Part shown: piece by piece, positions 1 to 9,966 of the stretch | Layout of the letters: every line of letters starts with the position of its first letter | Position numbering within the stretch: position 1 is the stretch's first letter | Assembly: GCA_948466395.1 (NCBI GenBank) | Contig: CAOKAG010000010.1 | Span: forward strand, 1-39,903 | Direction: 5' to 3' | DNA from: an uncultured Mycoplasmatota bacterium | GTDB lineage: Bacteria > Bacillota_I > Bacilli_A > RF39 > UBA660 | Length of the DNA stretch: 39,903 bases | The notes under the pieces: generated by a model | What the model saw: only the letters and a program-made list of their open reading frames with translations | The model's database searches: none | What the model was told of the DNA's origin: nothing | Position numbers and translations under genes: made by a program

Positions 1-72
1 TTCCAATTTTAAATTTTTTAGAAAAACTATTGACTTTTAATAGTTAGCCTTTCTTAAGACTTTTTTCATAAC

Positions 73-95
73 CAAATAAGATTTTACCTTATTTG
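73..95 (+). terminator. Candidate hairpin terminator (CAAATAAG-ATTTTAC-CTTATTTG followed by T-rich tract)
   Basis: Perfect 8-bp inverted repeat, then TATTTTTATT on the + strand. Confidence 0.35.
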
Positions 96-130
96 TATTT
101 TTATTATAAAAGACTTATTCTTCTTTTACA

Positions 131-156
131 AAACAAAAAAACAAGCCCATTGGCTT
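131..156 (-). terminator. Candidate rho-independent terminator downstream of the 199..2127 gene
   Basis: Minus strand reads AAGCC-AATG-GGCTT-GTTTTTTTGTTTT. Confidence 0.5.
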
Positions 157-198
157 ATTCTTCAGTTCTTTATCTTTCTTAATCATGTATAGGCTAAA

Positions 199-2127
199 CT
201 AATAGGCAAGAACAACACGGAAACTGAAGTAACTATCGGCACCACCACCAGAATAGTAGAAGCTGAAGACCCCTGCACTAGACGTACTATTATAGCCGCC
301 TCCACGAACGAACCATGGATTGCCCGAGTAAACAAAGAGCGCACTATCACCGTTCCAGCCTTTTGTTTCAGCAGTAGCATCACCTAGGATTCTTGTGGTA
401 TAAGTACTAGCACTATTTGCACTGGTTGAGTAGGTATCATAATATTTTTTATTATAGGTACTTACATCACTGGATGTAAAACCAGCACTTCCTGATGTTA
501 AACTTTCTCTTACTCCTGCTACTCGATCATAAGCTCCTCCACTTAGATCATAGATGCCACTATAATTTCCTGTACTACTCGCTTTGACACTACTAGCATG
601 ACTATAAGCATAACCATCATTAGTTGAACCACTTGCACTGACACTGGTTCCTGACCAACCGGTTATGAAATTACTATTATTATTGATGTACACTTCTTCA
701 CAAGTGGTTCCATTACATTTTCCATAGATAGAATGAGTTAAGTAAGCTACCGCTCCCCATTCAGTATTTTTCATCATGTGACTATCTAGATTTCTTTTAT
801 AATTATAACTTGTTTTAAAGGCATTTGAATTTGTGATATATCTCCATGAATTGACATTCGGTTTGATTTGAACTTTGGTTGAATCATTCACATTTCCTTC
901 TGTACTACTTGATGGAGCAGTTCCTTTATAGCCTGTTTCAAACTTTCCAACCCATAACCCTTTGACGTCTCCAAAACTTGTAAATGCGGGATGAGTCATG
1001 TATTTTCCTACATCACAACTTCCATTTTCTCCACTGACATTTGGTGCGATACATTCACTACTTGAATTGGTGGTATTGGCGGTTCCAAATTTGATTTCAA
1101 ATGGTTTATTTGTCGTATTGGTTCCTAAACTTTGAATCTTATAAGCATACTTAGGTATCCAGACGAAATAACTTTCAATATCTGATTCACTAATGGTATC
1201 TCCAACTTTATATTTATTCTTGGCACCATCAAGCAAGATGACTGCATTCGCCCAATTCTTATTAGCATAATTGTACCACTCTGTTTGGGGATTAGCATAA
1301 GTCACACTTCCACCATTTCCGATTAAGATTGGCACCATCTCATCTCCTAAGTTTGGATCCGCTCCATTTAAGGTGGCTTCATTATAAAGCGATGAGAACT
1401 TTATTGTACATTTTGTATTCGCATTTAACTCACTCATAACAGGTTTCCAATTAACTCGATCCCACGTTCCACTTCCATTCTCACAAGTAAACTCGATGGG
1501 ATACACTCCTTTTTCTGGCAAAGTTGTTTGTTCTTCCCCATTGACGATGATAGTTGTAAACAAGTAATCGTTTCCCGTAAACACCACATCACATTTCATC
1601 TCTGGATCAAAAGTACTCACATTGGGTTGCCACTCTTCTTTATTCCAACTCGCACTTCCTTTATCACAAGTCATACTCGTTTCATAATTTCCTTGACTTG
1701 GAAACGCATTGACTTGTTCTCCATTGACATAGATCGTATATATACTTTCAAAATTAACACTACACTTGGTAACCTCAGTAAAACCATCAATAGTAATGGA
1801 TCCTGTCTCATAATTCCATGTTCCTGTCGCATCATGATCACAAGTAATACTGACTTTATAACCTTTCTTATCTTCTGGGATACGTGTTTGTGTTTGACCA
1901 TCCACAACAATTGCAAGTTTTAAATCATTAGCAACAAAATTAGGCACTCTTCCTCTTATCACATTAAACGCGGCTTCTTCTTTATAAAATGCAAACGTTT
2001 TAAAAAGAGTAATGACTCCTACTACAAAAAGAATGCCTAACACCGAAAACAAAATCATTCGATTTCTTTTTTTATTTTTATCAAAACTTTCTAAATTCTT
2101 TTTCTTCTTTTTATAGTCTTCAAACAT
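199..2127 (-). CDS. Membrane-anchored exported protein: N-terminal TM, three Cys-pair repeat modules, C-terminal FGE/C-type-lectin-like domain
   Basis: Start moved from 2166 to ATG at 2127 (MFEDYKKKK), preceded by AGGAAGGG. TM segment ILFSVLGILFVVGVITLF. Three modules of form I-V-(N/D)-G-...-C-...-W-...-C. C-terminal WVGKFETGYKG...MKNTEWGAVAYLTHSIYG...IYDLSGGAYDRVAGV...RGGGYN...FSFRVVLAY. Confidence 0.75.
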   Translation of the reverse strand: MFEDYKKKKKNLESFDKNKKRNRMILFSVLGILFVVGVITLFKTFAFYKEEAAFNVIRGRVPNFVANDLKLAIVVDGQTQTRIPEDKKGYKVSITCDHDATGTWNYETGSITIDGFTEVTKCSVNFESIYTIYVNGEQVNAFPSQGNYETSMTCDKGSASWNKEEWQPNVSTFDPEMKCDVVFTGNDYLFTTIIVNGEEQTTLPEKGVYPIEFTCENGSGTWDRVNWKPVMSELNANTKCTIKFSSLYNEATLNGADPNLGDEMVPILIGNGGSVTYANPQTEWYNYANKNWANAVILLDGAKNKYKVGDTISESDIESYFVWIPKYAYKIQSLGTNTTNKPFEIKFGTANTTNSSSECIAPNVSGENGSCDVGKYMTHPAFTSFGDVKGLWVGKFETGYKGTAPSSSTEGNVNDSTKVQIKPNVNSWRYITNSNAFKTSYNYKRNLDSHMMKNTEWGAVAYLTHSIYGKCNGTTCEEVYINNNSNFITGWSGTSVSASGSTNDGYAYSHASSVKASSTGNYSGIYDLSGGAYDRVAGVRESLTSGSAGFTSSDVSTYNKKYYDTYSTSANSASTYTTRILGDATAETKGWNGDSALFVYSGNPWFVRGGGYNSTSSAGVFSFYYSGGGADSYFSFRVVLAY

Positions 2128-2436
2128 AAGCGTCTTTCCCTTCCTATTATTAATACAACTAGCCATGCCTACTTTATAATTAATTCAATTATACATAACG
2201 TTCTATTAATTAGCAATACTAAAATAGAATCATCTAAGTAGATAATTGATAGCATTATTCTATCAATTTTATCAAATCTTTAATAAACCTTAACATATTA
2301 AATAAATATAATTTGTCAAAAATTGAAAAATAGACTCTAAATTAAATAAATTCCTTTATTAAACATTAAACCATTAGAGGTAATCCAAATCACTTATTCA
2401 TAACCTTATTTTTGTATACAATAAAGAAAAAAAGGA

Positions 2437-2667
2437 ATGATTATTTTGATAAAACTAAATATTGAGCAACTTTTAAAAAAGAATCAAAAATCAAAATATT
2501 GGCTGTGTAATCGTATGAATGTAACCAATCGAAATTTAAACCGTATGATTCATGGTCATACCACTGCCATCTCTTTTAAATACATTGAAAATTTATGTCG
2601 CTTATTAAATTGTACTCCTAATGATTTAATTACAATCATTTTTGAAGAAGAGGTTGTAGAAAATTAA
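2437..2667 (+). CDS. Small HTH (XRE/Cro-C1 type) transcriptional regulator
   Basis: 76 aa with helix-turn-helix pattern NVTNRNLNRMIHG...YIENLCRLLNCTPNDLI. A TTG start at 2446 is better spaced from AAAGGA than the ATG at 2437. Confidence 0.75.
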   Translation: MIILIKLNIEQLLKKNQKSKYWLCNRMNVTNRNLNRMIHGHTTAISFKYIENLCRLLNCTPNDLITIIFEEEVVEN

Positions 2668-2724
2668 TTTTTTTCTCAAAAGAATCCATTTATGTTATTA
2701 TAAAGAAAGAAAGAAGTTGAAAAA

Positions 2725-3231
2725 TTGAAAAACAAATGGATCTTACAAGTTTTTATTTTATCTTTTATTTTATCTGCTCTTTTTAGTGGCTTATCATCCT
2801 ATTTATCTAATTTAAATGTTATCATTTTAACACTCGTTTTAATAATCGTAATTTTAATAGGCATTATTTTTGATATGATAGGAGTAGCAACTTTAACAGC
2901 GAAGGAAGCCCCTTTCCATGCAAGAAATTCAAAAAAAATAAAAGAGGCTGGTGCTTGTATAAAACTTTTAAAAAACAGTACGAAAGTCTCTAGTGTCTGC
3001 AATGACATTATTGGAGACATTTGTGGCATTATCAGCGGAAGTCTTGGTGCCTCCTTATCCCTCTATTTAATTACCCTTGGAATGAATGCTTTACTCTCAA
3101 CCATCTTAATTACTTCTTTTGTTTCTTCTTTAACGGTTGGCGGAAAAGCAATTTGTAAAAACATTGCCACAAAAAAAAGTGATTCAATTGTTCTAATCAC
3201 TGGTAAAATAATCAATATTTTTAACCATTAA
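2725..3231 (+). CDS. Integral membrane protein, CNNM/CorB-like fragment-type
   Basis: TTG start at 2725; several hydrophobic helices; DMIGVATLTAKEAPFHARNSKKIKEA resembles the CNNM transmembrane family (tentative). Confidence 0.5.
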   Translation: MKNKWILQVFILSFILSALFSGLSSYLSNLNVIILTLVLIIVILIGIIFDMIGVATLTAKEAPFHARNSKKIKEAGACIKLLKNSTKVSSVCNDIIGDICGIISGSLGASLSLYLITLGMNALLSTILITSFVSSLTVGGKAICKNIATKKSDSIVLITGKIINIFNH

Positions 3232-4571
3232 TTTAATTGAATCACATATTCTCTAAATCGGTCGCCCTTTTCTTCATAATTTTTAAATTGTTCATAACTA
3301 CTAGCGGCTGGCGACAACAAACAAAGGGTATTTTTTTTTGTCACTTTTTTAGCGACTTCTACTGCTTCTTTTAACGTCTCGACCAAAAAGACTTTTTCTT
3401 TTGGTAAATAAGTCGCTATTTTATGACCCGTTGTAGGCATACATATAAAGTGTTCAATCGAAGACTTTTTCAAATAATCAATGAGCTGATCATAAGAAAT
3501 CCCTCGATCCATACCACCAAAAATAAGTGTATTGACGTTTTCCAAAGCTTCAATATCATTGATAGTGGCTTCTGGAATAGTAGACAACATGGACATATAA
3601 TACGTCACATCATCGAATGTTCCAAGGCTTTCTAAACGATACGCAAGAGTTGTAAATTGATTAGCCACTCGTATCGCCCTTTCAAGATCTAAATGAAGAA
3701 GCTCAATCACGGTTAAGGCAAAAACAATATTTTCTAAATTATGATACCCCAGCAAATTTCTCTTAAGAGTCGTATCATAAATTTTTTTATCACGAAAATA
3801 AATCGCTTTTTCTTTACGATAAACCGTACCAGTAGAATGAACTAAATCAATAGAATAAGCTTGACTTAAATAACGATTTTGAGCAACTTTTAAAGCCAAC
3901 GTTTCATTAGAAGAAGAGTAAATTCTAAAATCTTCTTCTGTTTGAAATTTAAACATATTGAGCTTAATCGTGTGATAATGTTCTACGCTTCCCGCATGAT
4001 CTAAATGATCTTCAAATAAATTAAGAATCAGGCCAATATGGGGGGATACTTTCAAATATTCAAGTTGATGACTAGACATTTCTAAAACAAATAAAGTTTC
4101 ACTATCACAATCCTTTAAAACATCAAATATTGGAATTCCAATATTACCAGCAAGAATACAATTTTTATTTTGATCTTTAATCATTTCATAAATCAGTGAA
4201 CTCGTTGTACTTTTTCCTTTTGTCCCCGTAATTCCAATCACATTTTTTCGATTAACTTCTAAGAACAGTTCCATTTGAGAAGTAATTTTATCTTTAATAC
4301 TAGAAATCGATCTATCTTTTAAAGAAATACCTGGCGTTTTAATAATTAAATCATAGTCCTCCAAAGAATCTAAATAAGCTGCTCCAGTAATTAAACTTAA
4401 ATGATCATCTTTTGTTAAAACGTCATCAACAACAGGATTTTTATCTAAAATGGTTAATGTTTGCTCTTTTAAATAGGTTCTAATAAATTGATAAGTAGAC
4501 TTTCCTTCTCTACCCATCCCCAAAATAGCAAGATTCTTCCCTTTTAACTTATTAACAATTTGTTCAATCAT
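3228..4571 (-). CDS. murD: UDP-N-acetylmuramoyl-L-alanine--glutamate ligase (MurD family)
   Basis: ITGTKGKSTTSSLIYEMI (ATP site), AGNIGIPIFD, EMSSHQLEYL, NLFEDHLDHAGSVEHYHTIK. Confidence 0.9.
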   Translation of the reverse strand: MIEQIVNKLKGKNLAILGMGREGKSTYQFIRTYLKEQTLTILDKNPVVDDVLTKDDHLSLITGAAYLDSLEDYDLIIKTPGISLKDRSISSIKDKITSQMELFLEVNRKNVIGITGTKGKSTTSSLIYEMIKDQNKNCILAGNIGIPIFDVLKDCDSETLFVLEMSSHQLEYLKVSPHIGLILNLFEDHLDHAGSVEHYHTIKLNMFKFQTEEDFRIYSSSNETLALKVAQNRYLSQAYSIDLVHSTGTVYRKEKAIYFRDKKIYDTTLKRNLLGYHNLENIVFALTVIELLHLDLERAIRVANQFTTLAYRLESLGTFDDVTYYMSMLSTIPEATINDIEALENVNTLIFGGMDRGISYDQLIDYLKKSSIEHFICMPTTGHKIATYLPKEKVFLVETLKEAVEVAKKVTKKNTLCLLSPAASSYEQFKNYEEKGDRFREYVIQLN

Positions 4572-5898
4572 TTTTTATCGCTTCCTTTAAAAGAGTTTCA
4601 AAATGTTCATTTAAATGATGCTCTTCATTCCAATAGTTTTCTAACGCTTCATGATTAGATAATTCATAATGTTCTTTATAATAGTTTAACAAAAAAGGAA
4701 GCTCTCCCTCTAAATTCCTAATCGTTTTACTAATAGCGTAATTAATTTCTTCATAGGTACCAACACAATCAAAAGGTTTATTCTCTCCATACCCCAGTAA
4801 ATCTTTAAAAGTTTCTAATAACGCTTTATTTTCAAATAAATCCTCTTTAAAAATAGCCACTAACTCTTTCTTATATAAAAAGGGACTAAGCATTGAATAA
4901 ACAAATAAACATTTAGAACAATTAGAACACCAAATCCATGGTATGTTCTTACTACCTTTATTGCAACTTTTAAAAATGGGATGATAGTTTGGCATACGTG
5001 CTAAAAGCATTCCGATTTCGTATTCATTTAAAGGACGCAAGAAAGAAAAATAATCTATATCAACTTTAAAATAACGTTTTGCATAAAGATTAAAATCACT
5101 CTCAAACTCATAAGTTTTTGAATATTGATGATTTATTTTTGTCCCCATGACATTTGATTCATTAGCACTCGATTCATTAGATAAAACAATATACTTTTTA
5201 TCATTTAGATACGCTGTTAAAAAAGAGGTAAACGCAACCATAGCACTAAAAGGCGTATGTCCATTTAAAAAACCTTTTTTATTTAACTCTACAATTTTTA
5301 AATCTAAATTTCTTTTTATTTTTAGAATCGCTTCTTCTTTTAAACCCGATTTTAAAGCACACTCAATCATAACCTCTTTAGGATTAATAATAAAAGCACT
5401 ACGATTCGGTTCATTTTTCAAAAGTTCCAAACTAACACAAGAATCTTTTCCACCCCCAACACCAATCATAACGCCTTGGCCTTTGTATTCTATCGTCTCT
5501 AATGGTATGCCTTCACCTAAACATGTTATGGTCATAAAAGTATCGATATTGACATCAATGTTATTGGTATAAAAAAATTCGCCTTGCCCTAAAAAATAAA
5601 GTTTCTTAAACCATGTTATTTGTTCTTCATTTAAAGAACCACATTTTATAATAACATGAGGAGCCATACAACATTTCCAATAACTAACTAGTTCTACCAT
5701 TCCTATGTTAAAAGCTAGGGTTTTTACTAATGAATCAACCACTTTACTTTCTTTTTTTGGTAGTTCTAAACTTGGAGTAAACACCTCTAAATTAGGAATT
5801 GAAAAATAATAAGTAATTTTAAAAAAGGCACCCTTGTCTTCAATTTTGTAATCCTCATAAATAAACGTATCATATTTTCTAATTTCTTCTAAACTCAT
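4564..5898 (-). CDS. murL: MurL-like UDP-MurNAc-L-Ala-L-Glu epimerase (PP-loop type)
   Basis: MIGVGGGKDSCVSLELL PP-loop-like motif, NESSANESNV, IWCSNCSKCLFVY; overlaps the murD start by 8 bp. Confidence 0.7.
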   Translation of the reverse strand: MSLEEIRKYDTFIYEDYKIEDKGAFFKITYYFSIPNLEVFTPSLELPKKESKVVDSLVKTLAFNIGMVELVSYWKCCMAPHVIIKCGSLNEEQITWFKKLYFLGQGEFFYTNNIDVNIDTFMTITCLGEGIPLETIEYKGQGVMIGVGGGKDSCVSLELLKNEPNRSAFIINPKEVMIECALKSGLKEEAILKIKRNLDLKIVELNKKGFLNGHTPFSAMVAFTSFLTAYLNDKKYIVLSNESSANESNVMGTKINHQYSKTYEFESDFNLYAKRYFKVDIDYFSFLRPLNEYEIGMLLARMPNYHPIFKSCNKGSKNIPWIWCSNCSKCLFVYSMLSPFLYKKELVAIFKEDLFENKALLETFKDLLGYGENKPFDCVGTYEEINYAISKTIRNLEGELPFLLNYYKEHYELSNHEALENYWNEEHHLNEHFETLLKEAIKND

Positions 5899-5968
5899 CT
5901 TATCCGTCCTTTTCCTTTATTATAAAGTATATGAAAACAAAAAAGAAGATATTTTTTCTCTCATCTTT

Positions 5969-6457
5969 TCAACAATACCATTTTTTTTCTTCTCCTAAAA
6001 AAGAAGAAGAACCATGACCAGGATAAATTTTAATTGTAGAGGGATACCTAAAAATTTGTTTTAAACTTTCTCGCATCTCTTTTTCATCTCCCCCTTCTAA
6101 GTCCATTCTTCCAATTGTGCCTTTAAATAAAAAATCACCTGTAAACATCACGTTTTCATTAGGAAAATAAAACGTCAAAGAATCTTTAGAATGACCTGGA
6201 GTAGATAGGATCTCATAGTTAAAATGTTTAATTTTATCATTAGCTTTTAACCCATACTTATTTAAAAAATAATCTAAGGCTCCAATATGATCAAAATGAT
6301 AATGCGTTACTAAAATGCCCACAACCTTTTTATCTCCAATAACGTGTTCTATTTTTTCCTTTTCATCTCCTGGATCAACGAGAACCATTTCTTCTCCCTT
6401 AGAAATAAAATAACAATTGGCTTGTAAAGGTCCAACTGGAAGCCCTTGAATTTGCAT
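5969..6457 (-). CDS. MBL-fold hydrolase (glyoxalase II-like)
   Basis: THYHFDHIGAL, STPGHSKDS, FTGDFLFKGTIGRMD, YPGHG; ATG at 6457 lies 7 nt after AAGAGGTG, so the earlier start is unlikely. Confidence 0.85.
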   Translation of the reverse strand: MQIQGLPVGPLQANCYFISKGEEMVLVDPGDEKEKIEHVIGDKKVVGILVTHYHFDHIGALDYFLNKYGLKANDKIKHFNYEILSTPGHSKDSLTFYFPNENVMFTGDFLFKGTIGRMDLEGGDEKEMRESLKQIFRYPSTIKIYPGHGSSSFLGEEKKWYC

Positions 6458-6538
6458 AAAAAACACCTCTTTAAAAAGATTATACCATTTATAAGTAAAT
6501 AATTCTAAATTTATGTTATACTTAACTAAGGTGATAAT

Positions 6539-7084
6539 ATGAATTTTTTTACATTTTTATTAATCCTTCTAATCCTAAGTGGATCAGGAGCATTGGTTTA
6601 CGTTTTTTACTTTAATAAAATGCAATACTTAAGAACCAAAATTGAACACTCAGAAAGCATTATTGATGAAACGTTACGTATTCGTTATGATTATTTAGTT
6701 CGAATTGATAACATCACAAAATCTTCTCTAAACGATAGTAAAGAATACTTTAAAGAATACATGAACTTAAAAAATAAAAACATAACCAACTTCGAATTAG
6801 ATCGAAAATTAAAAGAAGCGTTTAACATTGTCTATAAATTAAAAGATGATTTTGAAGAACTGAGTAAAAATAAAGAATTTAAAGAAATCCTAAATAGCAT
6901 TAAAGAAACCGATGAAAAAATAGCAGCGATTACAAATTATTATAATAAAAACACCAATGATTTAAATGGGTTTATTCGTAAATTTCCTTCCGCAATCATC
7001 GCTAAAATTCATAAATTTCAAATTAAACCGTTCTTTGATGGAAAAGACATGACTGATGATATTTACGATGATTTTAAACTATAA
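6539..7084 (+). CDS. LemA family protein
   Basis: N-terminal TM then coiled coil; YYNKNTNDLNGFIRKFPSAIIAKIHKF. Confidence 0.75.
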   Translation: MNFFTFLLILLILSGSGALVYVFYFNKMQYLRTKIEHSESIIDETLRIRYDYLVRIDNITKSSLNDSKEYFKEYMNLKNKNITNFELDRKLKEAFNIVYKLKDDFEELSKNKEFKEILNSIKETDEKIAAITNYYNKNTNDLNGFIRKFPSAIIAKIHKFQIKPFFDGKDMTDDIYDDFKL

Positions 7085-7903
7085 AGTTAAATTCCTTTGA
7101 TAAGTATGATCAATTAATTCAAGCATAGTTTCTCTTTCAAGAGTATAAGTTTGAATTATTTTTTTTATAAATTCTAAAGGTTTTTCTCCCATATAAGACT
7201 CTGGAAAATACAATTTTTTTTCAACAATATTTTGTAAAGCATTCATTAAATCATACTTCATAAAATCATTAACTAAAAAAGCATTGATTTTAAAAGTTTT
7301 TCTTGAAGAATCCAATAAAAAGCTAGTCACATTTACTTTAAAAGAATTTCCAGCATTTCTTTTTAAATCATAACATAATCAAGTAAATCCGTTTTTGTAA
7401 GGCGCTCATAAGTGTAAAGATAAGTTAAAATATTAAAAACTTCTAACCAATCTTTGCATAATCCATATCCTCCCCGATATTCCAGTATCGATTTTTTCAA
7501 TATAAGCCTTATGTTCTTTTTTGACTATATTTGATATAGTATTCTTATAAAAAAGCTTTTTAATCATAGGAGAAACAGTAAATTCAATTACTTTTTGTTT
7601 ATCATCAAGAGAATAATTTTCAATTTTTTGAACCAACATTTTAAATTTTTCTAAATCAAAAACCATTTTTTTCAATTGATACTTACTTTCACATAAAATA
7701 TCTTTTTCAATTATTTCTCGTAACTTTTTCTGAACATAATAAAAATGATGTTTAGACGATCCAGAAAAATAAATATAACTGTCATAACTAGATAAAACAT
7801 TATTTCTATTAAAGTCATAATTTTGAAAAGTATTCATTCCTTCATAACGATAGAATTTAGGAAAATCTTCTAACTTTAAATAAACTTCTTCATAAAGTGC
7901 CAT
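7079..7903 (-). pseudogene. Hypothetical gene broken by two compensating frameshifts (ORFs 7433..7903 and 7079..7330 are the two ends)
   Basis: The two ORFs share a frame. The gap between them translates in the +1 frame as KSILEYRGGYGLCKDWLEVFNILTYLYTYERLTKTDLLDYV, then rejoins the original frame as YDLKRNAGNSFKVNVTSFLLD. Confidence 0.6.
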
Positions 7904-8090
7904 AAAAATCCATCCCCTTTAAAAACTTCTCTATTTTACCAAAGAAAAACAACTTGTACAAGTCGTTCTAAAACAAAATATCACCAATAAAATAGACATT
8001 TGATATTCTTTTTTTCCATTTGTTTTATCTATTTTATTACACCAACAAATGACTCTTTTATTTATATCAAATCGATCTAATATCCTATTC

Positions 8091-8759
8091 CTACTTATTA
8101 CTCAAATCCCAATCAATTGGCTGTAACCCTTTTTTTTCTAAAAATTCATTGGTTTTAGAAAAAGGTTTGCTTCCAAAAAAACCATAATTAGCTGAAAAAG
8201 GACTCGGATGAGCACTTGTTAACACCAAATGCTGAGGATTAGTAATCAAAACTTTCTTTTCCTTAGCAAAATTGCCCCAAAGAATAAATACAACAGGTTC
8301 TTCTTTCTCATTTAATACTCGAATAATATAATCCGTAAGTCTTTCCCAACCTAAATTGCGATGACTGGCTGGGGTATCTTTCACAACGGTTAAAACTGCA
8401 TTAAGCATTAAAACGCCTTGCTTAGCCCATTTAGTTAAATCGCCTTCTTCATAAGGAGAAATACCCAAATCACTTTCAAGTTCTTTGTAAATATTTTTTA
8501 ATGAAGGAGGAAGTTTTATCCCTTTCTGAACTGAAAAAGATAACCCATGAGCTTCTCCTTCTCCGTGATAAGGATCTTGTCCTACAATAACGACTTTGAC
8601 CTCTTTATAAGGGGTTAATTTGAGCGCATTAAAAACATAATCCTTAGGAGGAAAAATGGTTTTACTATAGTACTCTTCTTCTACAAGATGATAAAACTTT
8701 TTAAAACCCTCACTTTCAAAGACTATTTTTAACACGTCATCCCAATCATTTTGAATCAT
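8091..8759 (-). CDS. ung: Uracil-DNA glycosylase
   Basis: VVIVGQDPYHGEGEAHGLSFSV, LNAVLTV, LTSAHPSPFSA. Confidence 0.97.
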   Translation of the reverse strand: MIQNDWDDVLKIVFESEGFKKFYHLVEEEYYSKTIFPPKDYVFNALKLTPYKEVKVVIVGQDPYHGEGEAHGLSFSVQKGIKLPPSLKNIYKELESDLGISPYEEGDLTKWAKQGVLMLNAVLTVVKDTPASHRNLGWERLTDYIIRVLNEKEEPVVFILWGNFAKEKKVLITNPQHLVLTSAHPSPFSANYGFFGSKPFSKTNEFLEKKGLQPIDWDLSNK

Positions 8760-8765
8760 ATCTAA

Positions 8766-9931
8766 CTACCTACTTTCTTGATTTCTTAAATAAAGCGCAT
8801 AAAACGCTAAAATTATTTGAAGAATAATAGACACACTACTAACTAAAAAGATATAGCGTATGCCATATAAAAGAGCTATACCACACAAGAATACACCAAT
8901 ACTTGTTGCCACATACTCAATCATTTCTTTTAAATTATTAAAAGCTAACTGATCTTCATCATTATAACGATTAACATAAGGAGCATCCGTAATATCAATA
9001 TACGCATCACTACTAAGTTCCACAAAAATAAAAGCGAGTAAAATGAGTATTTTTTGATTAAAAAGAAAAGCCGAAATATACAAAAGAAGCCGTATTCCAA
9101 ACTTTAACGAAAGATTAATGTAATTATTTTTTAAAGTAAATTTCGCAATAACTAAAGAACCTACAATGACAGAACCCATTCCTAACAGAATGCTATAATT
9201 GGAAATAGTACGTGCTGAAAAATCAAAATAATCCGCTAATAATAAAACTTGTAACTCGGTAATACAACTAAATGACATCTCCCCAAAAAACACATAGCCT
9301 AAATAGACTCGAGAAATTTTATCCTTTTTTAGATTTAAAGTTTTCAAACTTTTTCGAGATTCAACCTTCTTCTCTTTTTTTACATAGGATTCTAAATTCG
9401 TTTTATATAAAATAATAAACGTTATAAAAGTAAGAATACTAGCAATCAAAATATAAAAATTATAACTAATCTCAAAACTACCAATACTTTTTCCAAACAA
9501 AAGGCCTGTAAAAAAAATACCAATATAATAAAAAGCATCATAAATAAGATCTCGAATCGCATAAATCTTATCTTCTTTTTTTATCAACGTAATTAAAGGA
9601 TACAAGGAAATCCATAACTCCACATCAATAACATAATCAATTATTATCAAAAATTTAATCAAAACATTTAATCCAGTTTGATTTAAAAAAAATAATAAAA
9701 GCATAACAATGGCTTTAAAGAAAAACAAAGAACAAGAAAACGTCTTCAATTTATCTTTTGTAATAAATTGCGAACACAAAAATATGACCGAAACGGATAA
9801 AATAGAACATAGACTAAAAACCGTACTAACTGATTTTGTGCCATCCACAATTCTTGAAAAATATAAAAAACACCACTTGATAAGGAATACAACCCTAAAA
9901 TAACAAACTATCTTTTTAGTTCTTTATTCAA
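8766..9931 (-). pseudogene. MFS-type transporter, apparently disrupted at the 5' end
   Basis: ORF 8766..9848 is polytopic and MFS-like but lacks a normal N-terminus. A TTG at 9931 after GAAAGG reads MNKELKR-TAG-FVILGLYSLSSGVFYIFQELWMAQNQL in another frame, i.e. a stop codon plus a frameshift. Confidence 0.6.
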
Positions 9932-9966
9932 TACGACCCACATCCTTTCAAACCTAAACTCGAGTA

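Noticed and set aside
1528-1923. Plus-strand 131-aa ORF and the overlapping minus 81-aa ORF
   Set aside because: Both lie inside the 199..2127 gene, whose frame encodes recognisable repeat modules.
5147-5572. Plus-strand 141-aa ORF
   Set aside because: Antisense to the MurL-like gene; no RBS or family features.
7975-8060. Short AACCAATAAAATAG-like similarity to 33198 suggesting another IS remnant
   Set aside because: Only about 13 AT-rich bp shared and no supporting OrfA-like translation.
9709-9903. Plus-strand 64-aa ORF over the MFS N-terminus
   Set aside because: Antisense to the better-supported transporter reading.
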